Positions 54,742 through 64,000 of a DNA stretch of 64,000 nt are shown here, piece by piece; position 1 is the first letter of the stretch; the number at the start of each line of letters is the position of its first letter. Under the pieces are notes generated by a model, which worked only from the letters and a program-made list of their open reading frames with translations, was not told where the DNA came from and ran no database searches. The stretch is from Sycon ciliatum. Its lineage: Eukaryota; Porifera; Calcarea; Leucosolenida; Sycettidae. Where the stretch lies: the NCBI RefSeq assembly GCF_964019385.1, contig NC_088646.1, positions 2,564,013 through 2,628,012 of the forward strand. The letters are read 5' to 3'. A program made the translations under genes and the position numbers.

Positions 54742-56650
54742 ATGGGCGATTCCGAACAATCCTCTGTCCCCAGCAATGAAGGCAGCGATGCTGAGGCCAG
54801 TGAGGACGACCAACAGCCCACCGCCGCGTATGGTTGGGGCAGGGAGCCCAGATACTCTGCTGAGGAGCTGCCATCGCGTGTAACAAATGTGGAGGAAGAA
54901 GATGCGTCAGCAGCTGCGTCCGACAGAAGACGAGTAGCTTGGCCACCAGAATCTCGATTCGTTTGGGACTCCGACTGGTGCGAGCGTGGACAAAAGTGTA
55001 TAGCCATGCCCAGCCCGCGGGAATGATTTTGCTGGTAGGATGCTGCCGTCGCTGTCGACAAGACGGCCCAAGGTTTCTTGCGTAGCGGACCTCGCAGATT
55101 ACGAGATCGTATCCTTGCATTAGGCTGTGCTCATCACTGCTCTTCGAGGTTATCTCGACATGCAGAAGCCGCCAATGCCAGTGACAGAAGAGTCTGACAT
55201 TAGGTAAGCCTCAATTAGTTTGCCTTGACTTGTCTTGTGAGGATCGCGTATCAGCATGATACACTTATTCTTATTTTTTGGGGGAAATTTATTGTTGTCA
55301 GGCGCACTACAGTAGGCGTCGCACAAGAAAGACATTGTACTGGTAGTTATCACAAGTTTCATGCATGACACAAACAAATTTCTCTTTGCTCCGAGTATGT
55401 CTTGACTTATCTTGTGAGGATCGATGCGCGTAATGTTTTGTGTGTAACTAATTATTGTTGTCAGGCATAGCACGAACAACGTTGTTCTGTACTATAGACC
55501 GTGCTATCACAAGTTTTCATGCATGACTCACATTTGTCTTTGTCATTTTCCCTTGGATTGGTACAAGATCTACAAAGTATGGTAGGTAGTGTTCTGTTGG
55601 TGAAGAGAGCACTGCACACAGTTTATGAGCACCATGGGTGCATTAAATTGAGCAACGAGTTAATTTGAAACTATACGTTTTGGTCTATCGTTGCTTGTCA
55701 TCAATTACTAGCCCCCTCCTTCAGTCACTGTTTCTCCTGCGATCAGTTGGCCCGCACACAAATGCTCATACTCGTGGCCAGGATACAGCTGCCCTAGTAT
55801 TACCTACTGTACATATTGGGTATGGACTGCGCTCAGTTTCTTTTCTGGCGGCAGGTCGGTGGAACACTCTTCCTCCAAACTGTCGTCAGGCACAATCTGC
55901 TGGTACTTTTGCTCACCTTACAAAGATTCACCTAGGGTTCCCTGTAACAAGGCCATGCCTGTTGGGACTCCCCTAGTCAAATAATAAATACTACTACTAC
56001 TACTACTACTATTAATTTTGATCACACCCGAACCCATACTTTATCGTTTCAAGCGATAGACTTTGTCAATAAACTCGTTTTCTAGTATACCATGGCATGC
56101 AACGTACAAGCGTGGGGTCAAGAAAGCGTACGCCAAAATAATGCACAAATTCTGGCAGGAGAGTAAGAAATCTGTACTTTCTGACCAAGACATCTCTGTA
56201 CTAGTAGTTAATCGAACGCGTCCTAATCAGTATTCATCCCCCAGATCATTGGAATTCAATTTGAAATCAGCAATTATGGTAAATTCTACAAGACCCTCCA
56301 TCTTTGTACCAGTGGACACTAAATTAGTATGGCGCGCGCACTGAAAGTGCAGGTAGGTACCGGTAGGTGCAATACAGCGCATATGTAGAGTAAATGAGTA
56401 TTTGACTATAATAATTATTACGGTACAGCAATGTGGTATGTGTACAAGCACTCATCATACACATTCCATATGACATTCTGTGTTTGTGTAGATCTCTACG
56501 CTATGCGGCACACAGGCAGTACACACTATGTACACGGCAAATTGGGCAAGCACGTTCGTTGTCGTCTTCCAGCCTGCGTTGTGAATACCATCAGGCAAAG
56601 ATATCCAAATCCTGCACCACCTCAGCCTTCTCAGGAGGCTTCCACCTGGA
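54742..56650 (+). pseudogene. P2X7-C-terminal-like cysteine-rich protein of the transposon
   Basis: Exon 1 (54742-55203) starts MGDSEQSS, with an acidic stretch (EGSDAEASEDDQ), EPRYSAEEL, then SDWCERGQKCIAMPSPRE. A short indel with stops follows before CCRRCRQDGPR, then VSCVADLADYE, VLITALRGYLD and EESDIR at donor GTAAGC. Exon 2 starts at 56492 after TTTGTGTAG: SLRYAAHRQYT, then, after a one-base shift, VHGKLGKHVRCRLPACVVNT and IRQRYPNP. The W C..G.C..MP..RE.CC block and the AAHRQ / HG.LGK..R..LP.CVV..IR..FP block are the cysteine-rich domain shared by P2X7 receptor tails and many invertebrate transposon-linked proteins. No receptor channel part is present. At least two frame breaks make it a pseudogene. 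Confidence 0.7.
55660..56014 (+). pseudogene. Non-LTR retrotransposon 3' end inserted in the intron
   Basis: TRGQDTAALVLPTVHIGYGL then RSVSFLAAGRWNTLPPNCRQ is the common C-terminal LINE ORF2 motif (R..SF...A...WN.LP). It is followed by a stop and a (TAC)n tail at about 55989-56011. It lies within the intron (55204-56491) of the P2X7-like gene, so it post-dates the transposon. Confidence 0.75.
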
Positions 56651-58215
56651 ATTTGGCAGGGAAACACGCTTCTCCAAGGCAGGAACATGGAGGTTGCCAT
56701 TTGCAACCGCTACCACCTCACACATGAGCTTGTCAACATACTCATAGCTCTTTCTGTCGTATAATTTTCTATTTGGCCACAGTCTTCTTTATGCTTTGAG
56801 AACTGGACTTTATACCTTCCTATCGCGGTCTTTTTGGTTGTGCTGTGGCGACGGTTGACATTGACGTCGTCAAGAGCTGCGAGATGTGCGTGTCCAATCA
56901 TCCCCAGAATTGAGAAACGAATGCGTTTGAGAATGTAGTTTGGCATGACACTGTGATATACCTGCATGGCAAAAAGAATGTGGAGAAAACACACTTGCTT
57001 AGACAATATACTGCTGTATGAGAAAATGGAAACTTCACCGTACAGGACGACTCTTGTTCTCAATTGCATTGTTCGTTTCATTCCCTGTGTTGCCCATAAG
57101 AGACGGGAGCAAAAATGTTGCAGCAGATGTTTGTTGTCTTCTGGCGTGGAGTGGCGGCGTCATTAGATGTACACATAGTCATTTCACTAAGTATACCACT
57201 ACTACAGCATATGTACTATCCTTAGGCTAGCGTGCGTGCGAGTGAGTTTGAGTATGTGGGTGCGTATGTGTGTGTGTTGCTGTGTTTGTGTGTGTGCACG
57301 CACACGCACGCGCGCGCATGTGGGTGATGGTGTGAGTGCATGTGTATAATATGTGTAGTTCCCACTGTATTCCTTGCACAATAGGTCTTCACTTACTTTT
57401 CTTTCGCATACAACCAGAACCCATTCCTTGTTCGAAATTAGATTTTTTTTGGCCTGGTGATCCCGCAAGCGTGGAACTCGGAGTGTAATATATTTTTGTT
57501 TCACTTTACTTGCACTATTCCAAGGCTGTCCAGACTTCTAACAACTGCTCTGAGTGATATGGTATTCATGCAACCATGCCTAGAAGTAGGGTAGCTGTTA
57601 TAAATAGAGACATATCCACGCAATCAACTTACACTGGTTCAGTTTGGCAGGATTGGTGAGACAGTTCGTCGTGCATGCTGCCTGCACATCGCAAGCAAAC
57701 AGTTCTGTAACCTTCGTACTTGCTGGGGGTCTGTCTGTTTGCGTCCCAGTTGATGACAGATGTGCACAGTTTGAGTACTGGTATGCGCAAAGTTACTGGG
57801 GTAATATCGTTCATCAGCTAGCTGCAGTCGGAGTTGATGGGGTGATGTACTCTTCTGATCCTGATGGGACGTATCTCGCCCTGCTTTCTCAGTTGCAGCT
57901 TGTTGAGTTCGCTTTGCTGGAGGCTCACGGTTCGGAGGGCACTGGTACACTGATGAGGGCTTTCCTGGACGGCGTACTCGTCAAAACTCAGCTCTCAAGT
58001 CCCTCTGGATCATAAATGCAGCGAGCAAACATAGCTCGTGCTGCGAAAATAGGCATGAAATTTTCACGACGCATTGCAACATCTCGGCGCTTTGCCAGGT
58101 CTCCATCCTTTGGGAATTTGAGAAAACTAACCCCAGGAGGATGATGTGATACTGGCACAATCAACAACACAACAATTTGGCATTGCAGCGGCTCAGGCGA
58201 CTTGGCAAACTACTT
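56600..58215 (-). pseudogene. Kolobok THAP transposase, decayed
   Basis: On the minus strand, starting near 58190: NCCVVDCAS, then, after a frame shift, GVSFLKFPKDGDLAKR, DVAMRRENFMP and FARCIYDPEGLE, the pattern of a THAP zinc finger with several substitutions. Intermediate exons are unclear; a GTAAGT donor lies near 57395. The C-terminal part at 56700-57000 reads MPNYILKRIRFSILGMIGHA, LDDVNVNRRHSTTKK, RYKVQFSKHKED and, in the next frame, YDRKSYEYVDKLMCEVV. This is the DHN.N..R..A.TK.G..RY...F.K.K..W motif near the end of Kolobok transposases. Direction and position fit the converging gene layout. Frame breaks make it non-functional. Confidence 0.65.
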
Positions 58216-58435
58216 TCTGAAGTGACTTTCGTCCTGAAGAAAGTGAGATTCAAAATCCAAGTATTTTCGCACATTGCCACAATGACGTCACACATACATT
58301 GGTATGGGGCGTGGCTAAAATTGAAATATCTCAAGAACGCTTTCTCGTAGAGACTTCGGACCAAGACCATTCGACTCAGCGCCCGAAACTCTACAGGCTA
58401 TCAAATTTTCATTTTTTCGTGGAGTTCCCCTTTAA

Positions 58436-59017
58436 TTCTAGGTGGCCCCTTGTAGTAATAATTATAATATTAAAATCATCATGAAGACATCCATGCTGTC
58501 ACTCCACGTACAGCTAGCTAGCCACACATTCAGACTACAGACAGTAGTAGTAGGATGGCTTCCAATCATGTCTTGGACTTCATCGACCAAGGCAAGAGAC
58601 TACAAGTGGTGAAATTTTATTTTTTGCCTTAACCCCCTTTAACTTCCCCTTTAATACAGGTAGTTTCGTTCGTGATAGGCCCAGCACCGCCGGTCCATGC
58701 CTGATTATACCAGTGTGGCAGATGCAGCAACTAACGGCGACTGAGGGTGAGGTGTTGTTGTTTAAAAGTATTATAAATTATATTAAAATACATAATGAGA
58801 TACACACAGTGCATGTACTCCGAGTGTAGGCATGCAGAGCAACTGGCACAACTTTACCTGACAGTACTTCCACTTTGTATCATGTTGTACTTCCTGCTAC
58901 CAGCTGACAAGTACATGTACATGCATGTCCCATTCTAATAATGACAGGACATGTGCGAGATGTTTCCAAAACAGAGAACAATAAAGCCAAGCACAGTCCC
59001 GGTGTAGCAAATACAAG
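58436..59017. other. No gene seen
   Basis: A TTAACTTCCCCTTTAA motif near 58648 resembles another Kolobok-type end but has no recognised partner. Confidence 0.5.
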
Positions 59018-59019
59018 TA

Positions 59020-59528
59020 CAGTGGATATCGGTTATAAAGTCATCGGACATAGTGATAAACCGGCTATATTGATACAAAATGAAAATATCAAAAGCAAAA
59101 CCAGAAAAAGCCAGTCAAATTATCATTATAACCAATATATCGTATATAGCGATAAATCGGCTATAAGGATACAGAATCACCATTCAAAACACCTCTTTGT
59201 GCAGAAAAATTATCGTCTATAGTGATAGCAACACACGAGTGTGAGGCATTGATGTCTCGATTTGGAGCCACATGTGTGTTGTCATAGGGTATTCTGGTCT
59301 GGTGCTTCCTGGATGATGCCTTTGGGCCAAGAAGTTCTTCACTCTAGACTGGAGAAGGTGCAGTAGCATCCATCACGTATCAGTACGCTACATTAGCGCG
59401 ATCGAGTACCCACACGTGTATAATGTGTATGTATGACGCGAGCAGTTGAAAATCGCCTGTAGTGATATACCGGTTATAGTGATAAAATGTGAAAAATCAG
59501 AAGGGCACGTTATAACCAGTATCTACTG
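59020..59528. mobile_element. 509-bp pogo/Tigger-type MITE
   Basis: Inverted termini read CAGTGGATATCGGTTATAA at the left and CAGTAGATACTGGTTATAA at the right, flanked by TA (59018-59019 and 59529-59530). The interior repeats ATCGGCTATA.TGATAAA several times. CAGT ends and TA duplication fit Tigger/pogo. Confidence 0.85.
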
Positions 59529-59530
59529 TA

Positions 59531-61756
59531 ATAGGAAGGAACTACTACACATCTACATGTATGTAAATATTACCAAGACTCAAGAGTACTCTTGATATTA
59601 CCGGTAACATGTTAGAATACATGTACTGGTGTGCTGGAATGCCGCATAATACATGTACAATCATGTTTCCACATCCTGATTGCTTCCCACAGGACACATA
59701 AAACAGGTTGCCACTGTTTAAAAAAACGCGGACAGTGCAAATCAAAATAGCGGGCCCAGTAATGTCCCTGTGCAGCTATCAACTTGCACTGTCCCCAGCT
59801 GTCTAGGATACTTATCCAAAAAGTCTTCTTCTAGATATCTGATACCGACCTCAAGATTTCCAGAACAGAACTAATACCACAAACTACAAACCGCATTGAT
59901 CTCTGGTGGTCCATGGGACTGTGGTCACACACTGGGTTACTGTCCAGACATGCGAGCAGGAATGGCGTACGAAATGACGGCAACACCAGGCAGATCAACT
60001 ACATACAAATATTAGAAATCAACTTGAAAAATTACAGCCATGAGCTGGTCACAGTCGTTCCCACCATGACTATGTTACTATGTTACAGTATGTAGTTCAC
60101 CACAGCCAGCACAGCCAGCACAGCCAACACAGCCAACAGCTACATGATGTGTTAGTAACCTAGCTATAGCTGTGCCAAGCTAACTCAGCCAACAGAATGT
60201 AGCGATGCTGAATGGTATGCATCGTGGTGCAGACAGACAGACAAACAGACACACACACACACACACATGCGCATACACATGTACCATTGATACGCCCGTC
60301 ACAAGAGAAGCACGCAATCTACCAATGCACTGGATGTGCACCCACAGATTTTCTCTTTAGCAACGATAGGGTAGCGATAGCAGATCTGCACACATACATG
60401 CATGTATACACCTGTGACAGTTACAGATTGCAGACCCTACATGGCCAGCTGTATACCCAGCAGATGCACAGGAGGCTGTAGCTGTTTCAGTGTTCCTAAA
60501 ACCAGTAGAAGTGGCAATGATGACTGTACTGTACCTACTAGTACATAGTGTCACTGTCATGTCATCTACGTAGGTCACTGTCTCAGTGTCTGTCATGAGC
60601 CTATGACTCTGACCATGACTACATGTACAACACACTCTCAACGTGAAAATTGCGTCAAAACACGTTTGCCATGCAGTATGCATGGTACACTACAAACCAA
60701 ACCACACGTGCGTGATACACGTAGTGTTACTACATGTACATGTGCCAGCTTGTACTAGCTCTGTATCAAACACACGAACAGTACATCACAGCACATAATA
60801 TATACACCGAATACTCGAAATAGAAATCGTTACAAGTAAAGCTAACGAAAAGATTATTCGAAAAGTTTCGATTACTCAATTATGCATACAGTACTACATG
60901 TAAATTAGTATACACATATGATTGTAGATCGACCGATGTGCGAGAAAAAAGTCTCTTCTCCACAGGATTTTTTTTTTTTTTTTTTTAAACCGGCCTCTTG
61001 TGTAGCCTCTTGTACGGGCAGAATTTAGTAACACAGTGATTCAATAAAAACAACTTCTCCACAGGATCAATTTTAAATTTTTATTCTCGGAATTTTCGCA
61101 TTTCCGGTTTCTAATACTGTACTGCTTTCATTTGTGGAAGAAATAATCGAAACAAACAGTGTAATCGTTTCACCTGTACTATTAGACTACTGTGCATAGT
61201 ACAACCAAACAACACTTGAACCTAAAGTTTTAGTTTCACGAAAAGATCGAAACTTACGGACAGCCCCCTAACTTCAGCTAACTCGGTTCAGAAAACCACT
61301 CGAACAGATGTTCCGTCCATCCGGTGATCACTGCACAACATTCCTCTCCAAGAGGCACTTTGACCTCACTTTAGCAGAGGGACATTGGCCCAGAGGCACT
61401 TGGAATGTTTGGCCCCATATGGAAATTGTGTTCCCAGTAGCCTGTTTTGAATAGAAGCCTGTTTTTTGAGGTGCACTGTCGGCACATAGGCTGAGTTTTA
61501 ATGTTGACATACATGGAACTACCTGGCTTGAATAGAAGCCTGGTTTGAATAGAAGCCTAACCTTGACATTGGCTTCTACAGGAATAAGTCTGGCTTTTGT
61601 ACGCGACATTACGGTAACTTATTATATTCTTTCATAGTGCTTGGAATTATTCCCTCCTGTTTATCACCATCATCACCTAAACTCACAGAGTATACAGCAC
61701 ACGGGGGTGGGGGCAGGCAGCCAAGCACCATCCCTGGTAAGACACTGGCAAGCATC
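59531..61756. other. No gene seen
   Basis: Contains a T18 run at about 60969, a short run of CAGCCAACA repeats near 60100-60140, and a small repeat family GAATAGAAGCCTG near 61440-61560 (three to four copies). No coding content was recognised. Confidence 0.5.
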
Positions 61757-61779
61757 ATGACCAGGCACACACACACACA

Positions 61780-61824
<45 letters not shown>

Positions 61825-61832
61825 ACCCACCC
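61757..61832. repeat. Compound (CA)n(CT)n(CCCA)n microsatellite
   Basis: CA repeat passing directly into about 40 bp of CT repeat and then CCCA repeats. Confidence 0.93.
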
Positions 61833-62268
61833 ACCAATACCATACCAGGAAGAAATGTCATCCATGCAATACTCAAGCAAGTACAACTCACACTGAAACA
61901 AGCAGGAACACATGACATGGGATACGATGCCAGAAGCAAACACCTCCCACCATCCACCCCAGAGCAGTCGCATGGACCATACACGATACTGGAACCAACC
62001 TTCCTTCTTTTCTGTCCTCAAATAAAATTTGGCAATTCGCCATCAAGCCAGTAGAAAGCTGTACTAAATACTGCAAATAAATAAATAAAGACCCCTGTTG
62101 GGCAGCGACAGTGACAATAGCAGATATCTTTAAAAACAATCTTCGCTCAAAAGTATACTGGAACGTGCCATACGGTGTATACGAGTACAGCTGGGGTCAA
62201 CCGAGTAGCTGTTCTGTTCTAGAGCAAGAGCCGAACACACACACACACACACATACACACACACACAC

Positions 62269-62366
62269 CTTTGACCTTTGACGCCCATCGCCGGAGGCGA
62301 TGATAGCAATGCTACGGCAGAAGCCATAGCAACTTGTGCTGGGATTGCACCATTCAACAGCTTGCA
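62269..62366 (-). repeat. CA-associated dispersed repeat, copy C
   Basis: The longest copy: CCCATCGCCGGAGGCGATGA, CATAGCAACTTGTGCTGGGA, TTGCACCATTCAACAGCTTG. It lies directly beside a CA array at 62238-62268. Confidence 0.75.
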
Positions 62367-62593
62367 AGGCTGAAGAATTGACCGTCACTATTCAGCCTGG
62401 TCTACACCATACAGCTATTTGAAGTGACTTTTTCCGGCCAGTGAATCCCTATTTTTGGTCTTTTCATTTTTTTTCCTGCACACACATCATACCACATACT
62501 CCGGCATGCACTGGCTGTTGGTAACCACCCAGGAGAATGAAAGAAAAGTCAGGAAGAGTCTGAGAAAGAGAAGAAAGACGTGTGTGACCATAA

Positions 62594-62881
<288 letters not shown>

Positions 62882-63053
62882 CCGGGCATACAGACTTAGA
62901 GTATCCCATGCTGCACGCTGGTCTGGAATCATCATCGCACGGAGCTAGTTGACAATCGGTGTCGCCAGGCACAGAGCGGTTCTCAAGCGCAGAAGGACAC
63001 ACAAACACTGCACTGACAAGAGGAGACGTTTGTAACGCCAGCCAGCAGGTTGG

Positions 63054-63254
63054 CTAGTACTCAGGAGCAACGTTAGCGGCTTGCGAAATAACGCCAACAA
63101 TCGAGCCAAACACTGTTCCCCACACGATGAGCCAGCCAAGGTGAGGCCGGATGATCCTCTCAAGCAGCTCCGTTGTGTGCCTCTCGTCCATCATGGCAAC
63201 CCGATGACTCATGTACGTATCCAGCTCATCTCTAAATCGATCAATCTTTATCAC
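63054..63254 (-). CDS. DUF445-like membrane protein, last exon
   Basis: Acceptor ATCAG, then 66 codons and a TAG stop. It encodes VIKIDRFRDELDTYMSHRVA, MMDERHTTELLERIIRPHLG, then a hydrophobic C-terminal helix (WLIVWGTVFGSIVGVIS). A C-terminal helix preceded by PHLGWL and followed by a G..G..IG-type pattern is typical of the DUF445/YheB family of bacteria and plants. The function of that family is unknown. It joins the previous exon in phase 0. Confidence 0.65.
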   Translation of the reverse strand: MIKIDRFRDELDTYMSHRVAMMDERHTTELLERIIRPHLGWLIVWGTVFGSIVGVISQAANVAPEY

Positions 63255-63762
63255 CTGATGGCAGCCAAGGAACAACACACAAAACACAAGTCATTCACTA
63301 AAGGTTCTCACTGTTGCAAGTAGTGACGTCCTCTAGTGTCATCTTCGCTCAATCTGCATGAACTGCAGCCCTTTCCATCACAGACATGCTCAGGGTTATG
63401 ACCAGAATCAACTTGAAGAGGGATCCCTGGGAACGTTTGTGCATAGTTGTACAAATCTGCTTTGCTCCACATACAAAGTATTTGTTGAGAATGTGGGCCT
63501 GGAGCATGTGGCAATGAACCAGTGCAGTGGTTTGCATTCCGCAAGGGAAAGCAGCAGTTGTGTTGATACGTTGAACCACGCATTGTACAGTGGCGCTTTC
63601 GATTTCGAACGGGGCGGCCAGAACTTGAACGAGGATGCAGCACCACGTCATGAAGCTTTGGCTGACTACAACCCTGATGCTGCGACCATTGTAAGGAACT
63701 CTCCAGTGCTCAACCCCCCCCCCCCCCCACACACACACACAGATATTCCACATCCCACCTAC

Positions 63763-64000
63763 CTTGCCAGGTCTCGAAGCATGCTCCAGTAGCAGTGGTG
63801 CCACTTCGGCACCCATGCCCAGGACAAACGGCTTCACCATCGGCTTCAGTGCACTTGGTTTAATTCCCACCGCTCCCAGTAGCTGCCCCTCTGGTAGATT
63901 GGAGAGTTTGGCCAGTTGCTCATCAACAACTATATCGACTTCTTCACTAGCTAAAAGAGTGTTGATCTTCTCGGGTACGTCTGACGTCGTAGCCACCTCG
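63763..64000 (-). CDS. DUF445-like membrane protein, penultimate exon (partial)
   Basis: Ends at donor GTAGGT after RPGK and is open to the window edge. It encodes VATTSDVPEKINTLLASEEV, DIVVDEQLAKLSNLPEGQLL, GAVGIKPSALKPMVKPFVLG, MGAEVAPLLLEH. The repeated amphipathic helices fit the extramembrane part of DUF445 proteins. The first codons may run into an intron just beyond 63999. The remaining exons lie outside the window. The assignment rests mainly on the C-terminal exon. Confidence 0.6.

Larger units (their letters stand above)
54487..58431. mobile_element. 3945-bp Kolobok-type DNA transposon, two decayed genes
   Basis: Inverted termini of about 115 bp start AGGGGAACTCCACGAAAAAA, then TGATAGCCTGTAGAGTTTCG and GGCGCTGAGTCGAATGGTCT. 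TTAA flanks both ends (54483-54486 and 58432-58435). It contains, convergently, a P2X7-C-terminal-like gene (plus) and a THAP-type transposase (minus), with a LINE tail inserted in the first gene's intron. TTAA duplication plus a THAP transposase is the definition of the Kolobok superfamily. Confidence 0.85.

Noticed and set aside
57644..58015. 123-codon plus-strand ORF in the Kolobok element
   Set aside because: It lies antisense to the region between the THAP and core parts of the transposase; composition is unremarkable and no family was recognised.

Overview
The window looks like nuclear DNA of an animal, probably a marine invertebrate. Protein-coding exons are split by GT-AG introns, the proteins are metazoan in character (a Mediator kinase CDK8/19, eukaryotic asparagine synthetase, an Aster/GRAMD1 sterol transporter), and the DNA is packed with CA, GA and GACA microsatellites and DNA-transposon remnants. 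A sponge or another early-branching animal would fit, but the sequence alone does not settle the species.

Layout. 1-7626 (minus): the first four coding exons of a CDK8/19-like kinase. Intron 2 holds a TTAA-flanked MITE, a decayed pogo/Tigger-like transposase reading into a C76-like cysteine-protease domain, and two abutting Harbinger-type MITEs, one with a third MITE inside it. 8207-12771: a foldback-like element with about 1.25-kb inverted arms built of tandem subrepeats, a broken tyrosine-recombinase fragment, and 9-bp flanking repeats. 13338-13657: a MITE with a 7-bp target duplication. 13829-18252: a young LTR retrotransposon with an open 1120-codon gag-pol that lacks the integrase core. 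19516-32065: two asparagine synthetase genes, both minus and two-exon, each in one unit of a segmental tandem duplication later altered by several MITEs. 33760-35715: remains of non-LTR retrotransposons. 38167-38610: a 21-bp minisatellite of about 21 copies. 40536-43397 (minus): an intronless 953-codon Aster/GRAMD1-like gene. 43.4-52.5 kb: almost gene-free, with a 360-bp MITE and a 97-nt hairpin. 53-58.4 kb: a cluster of Kolobok-type TTAA elements, including a 3945-bp element with two convergent decayed genes (a P2X7-C-terminal-like cysteine-rich protein and a THAP transposase) and a nested LINE tail. 59020-59528: a pogo-type MITE. 62-63 kb: a CA-associated dispersed repeat and a tRNA-like SINE head. 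63054-64000 (minus): the last two exons of a DUF445-like membrane protein.

The host genes are unrelated housekeeping or regulatory genes (transcription regulation, amino-acid metabolism, sterol transport), all on the minus strand and not organised as a pathway. The most unusual content is in the mobile elements: the transposase/C76-protease open frame broken only by stop codons, the two-gene Kolobok element, the foldback element, and the intact but integrase-less retroelement. No CRISPR array, operon or prokaryotic signal is present.
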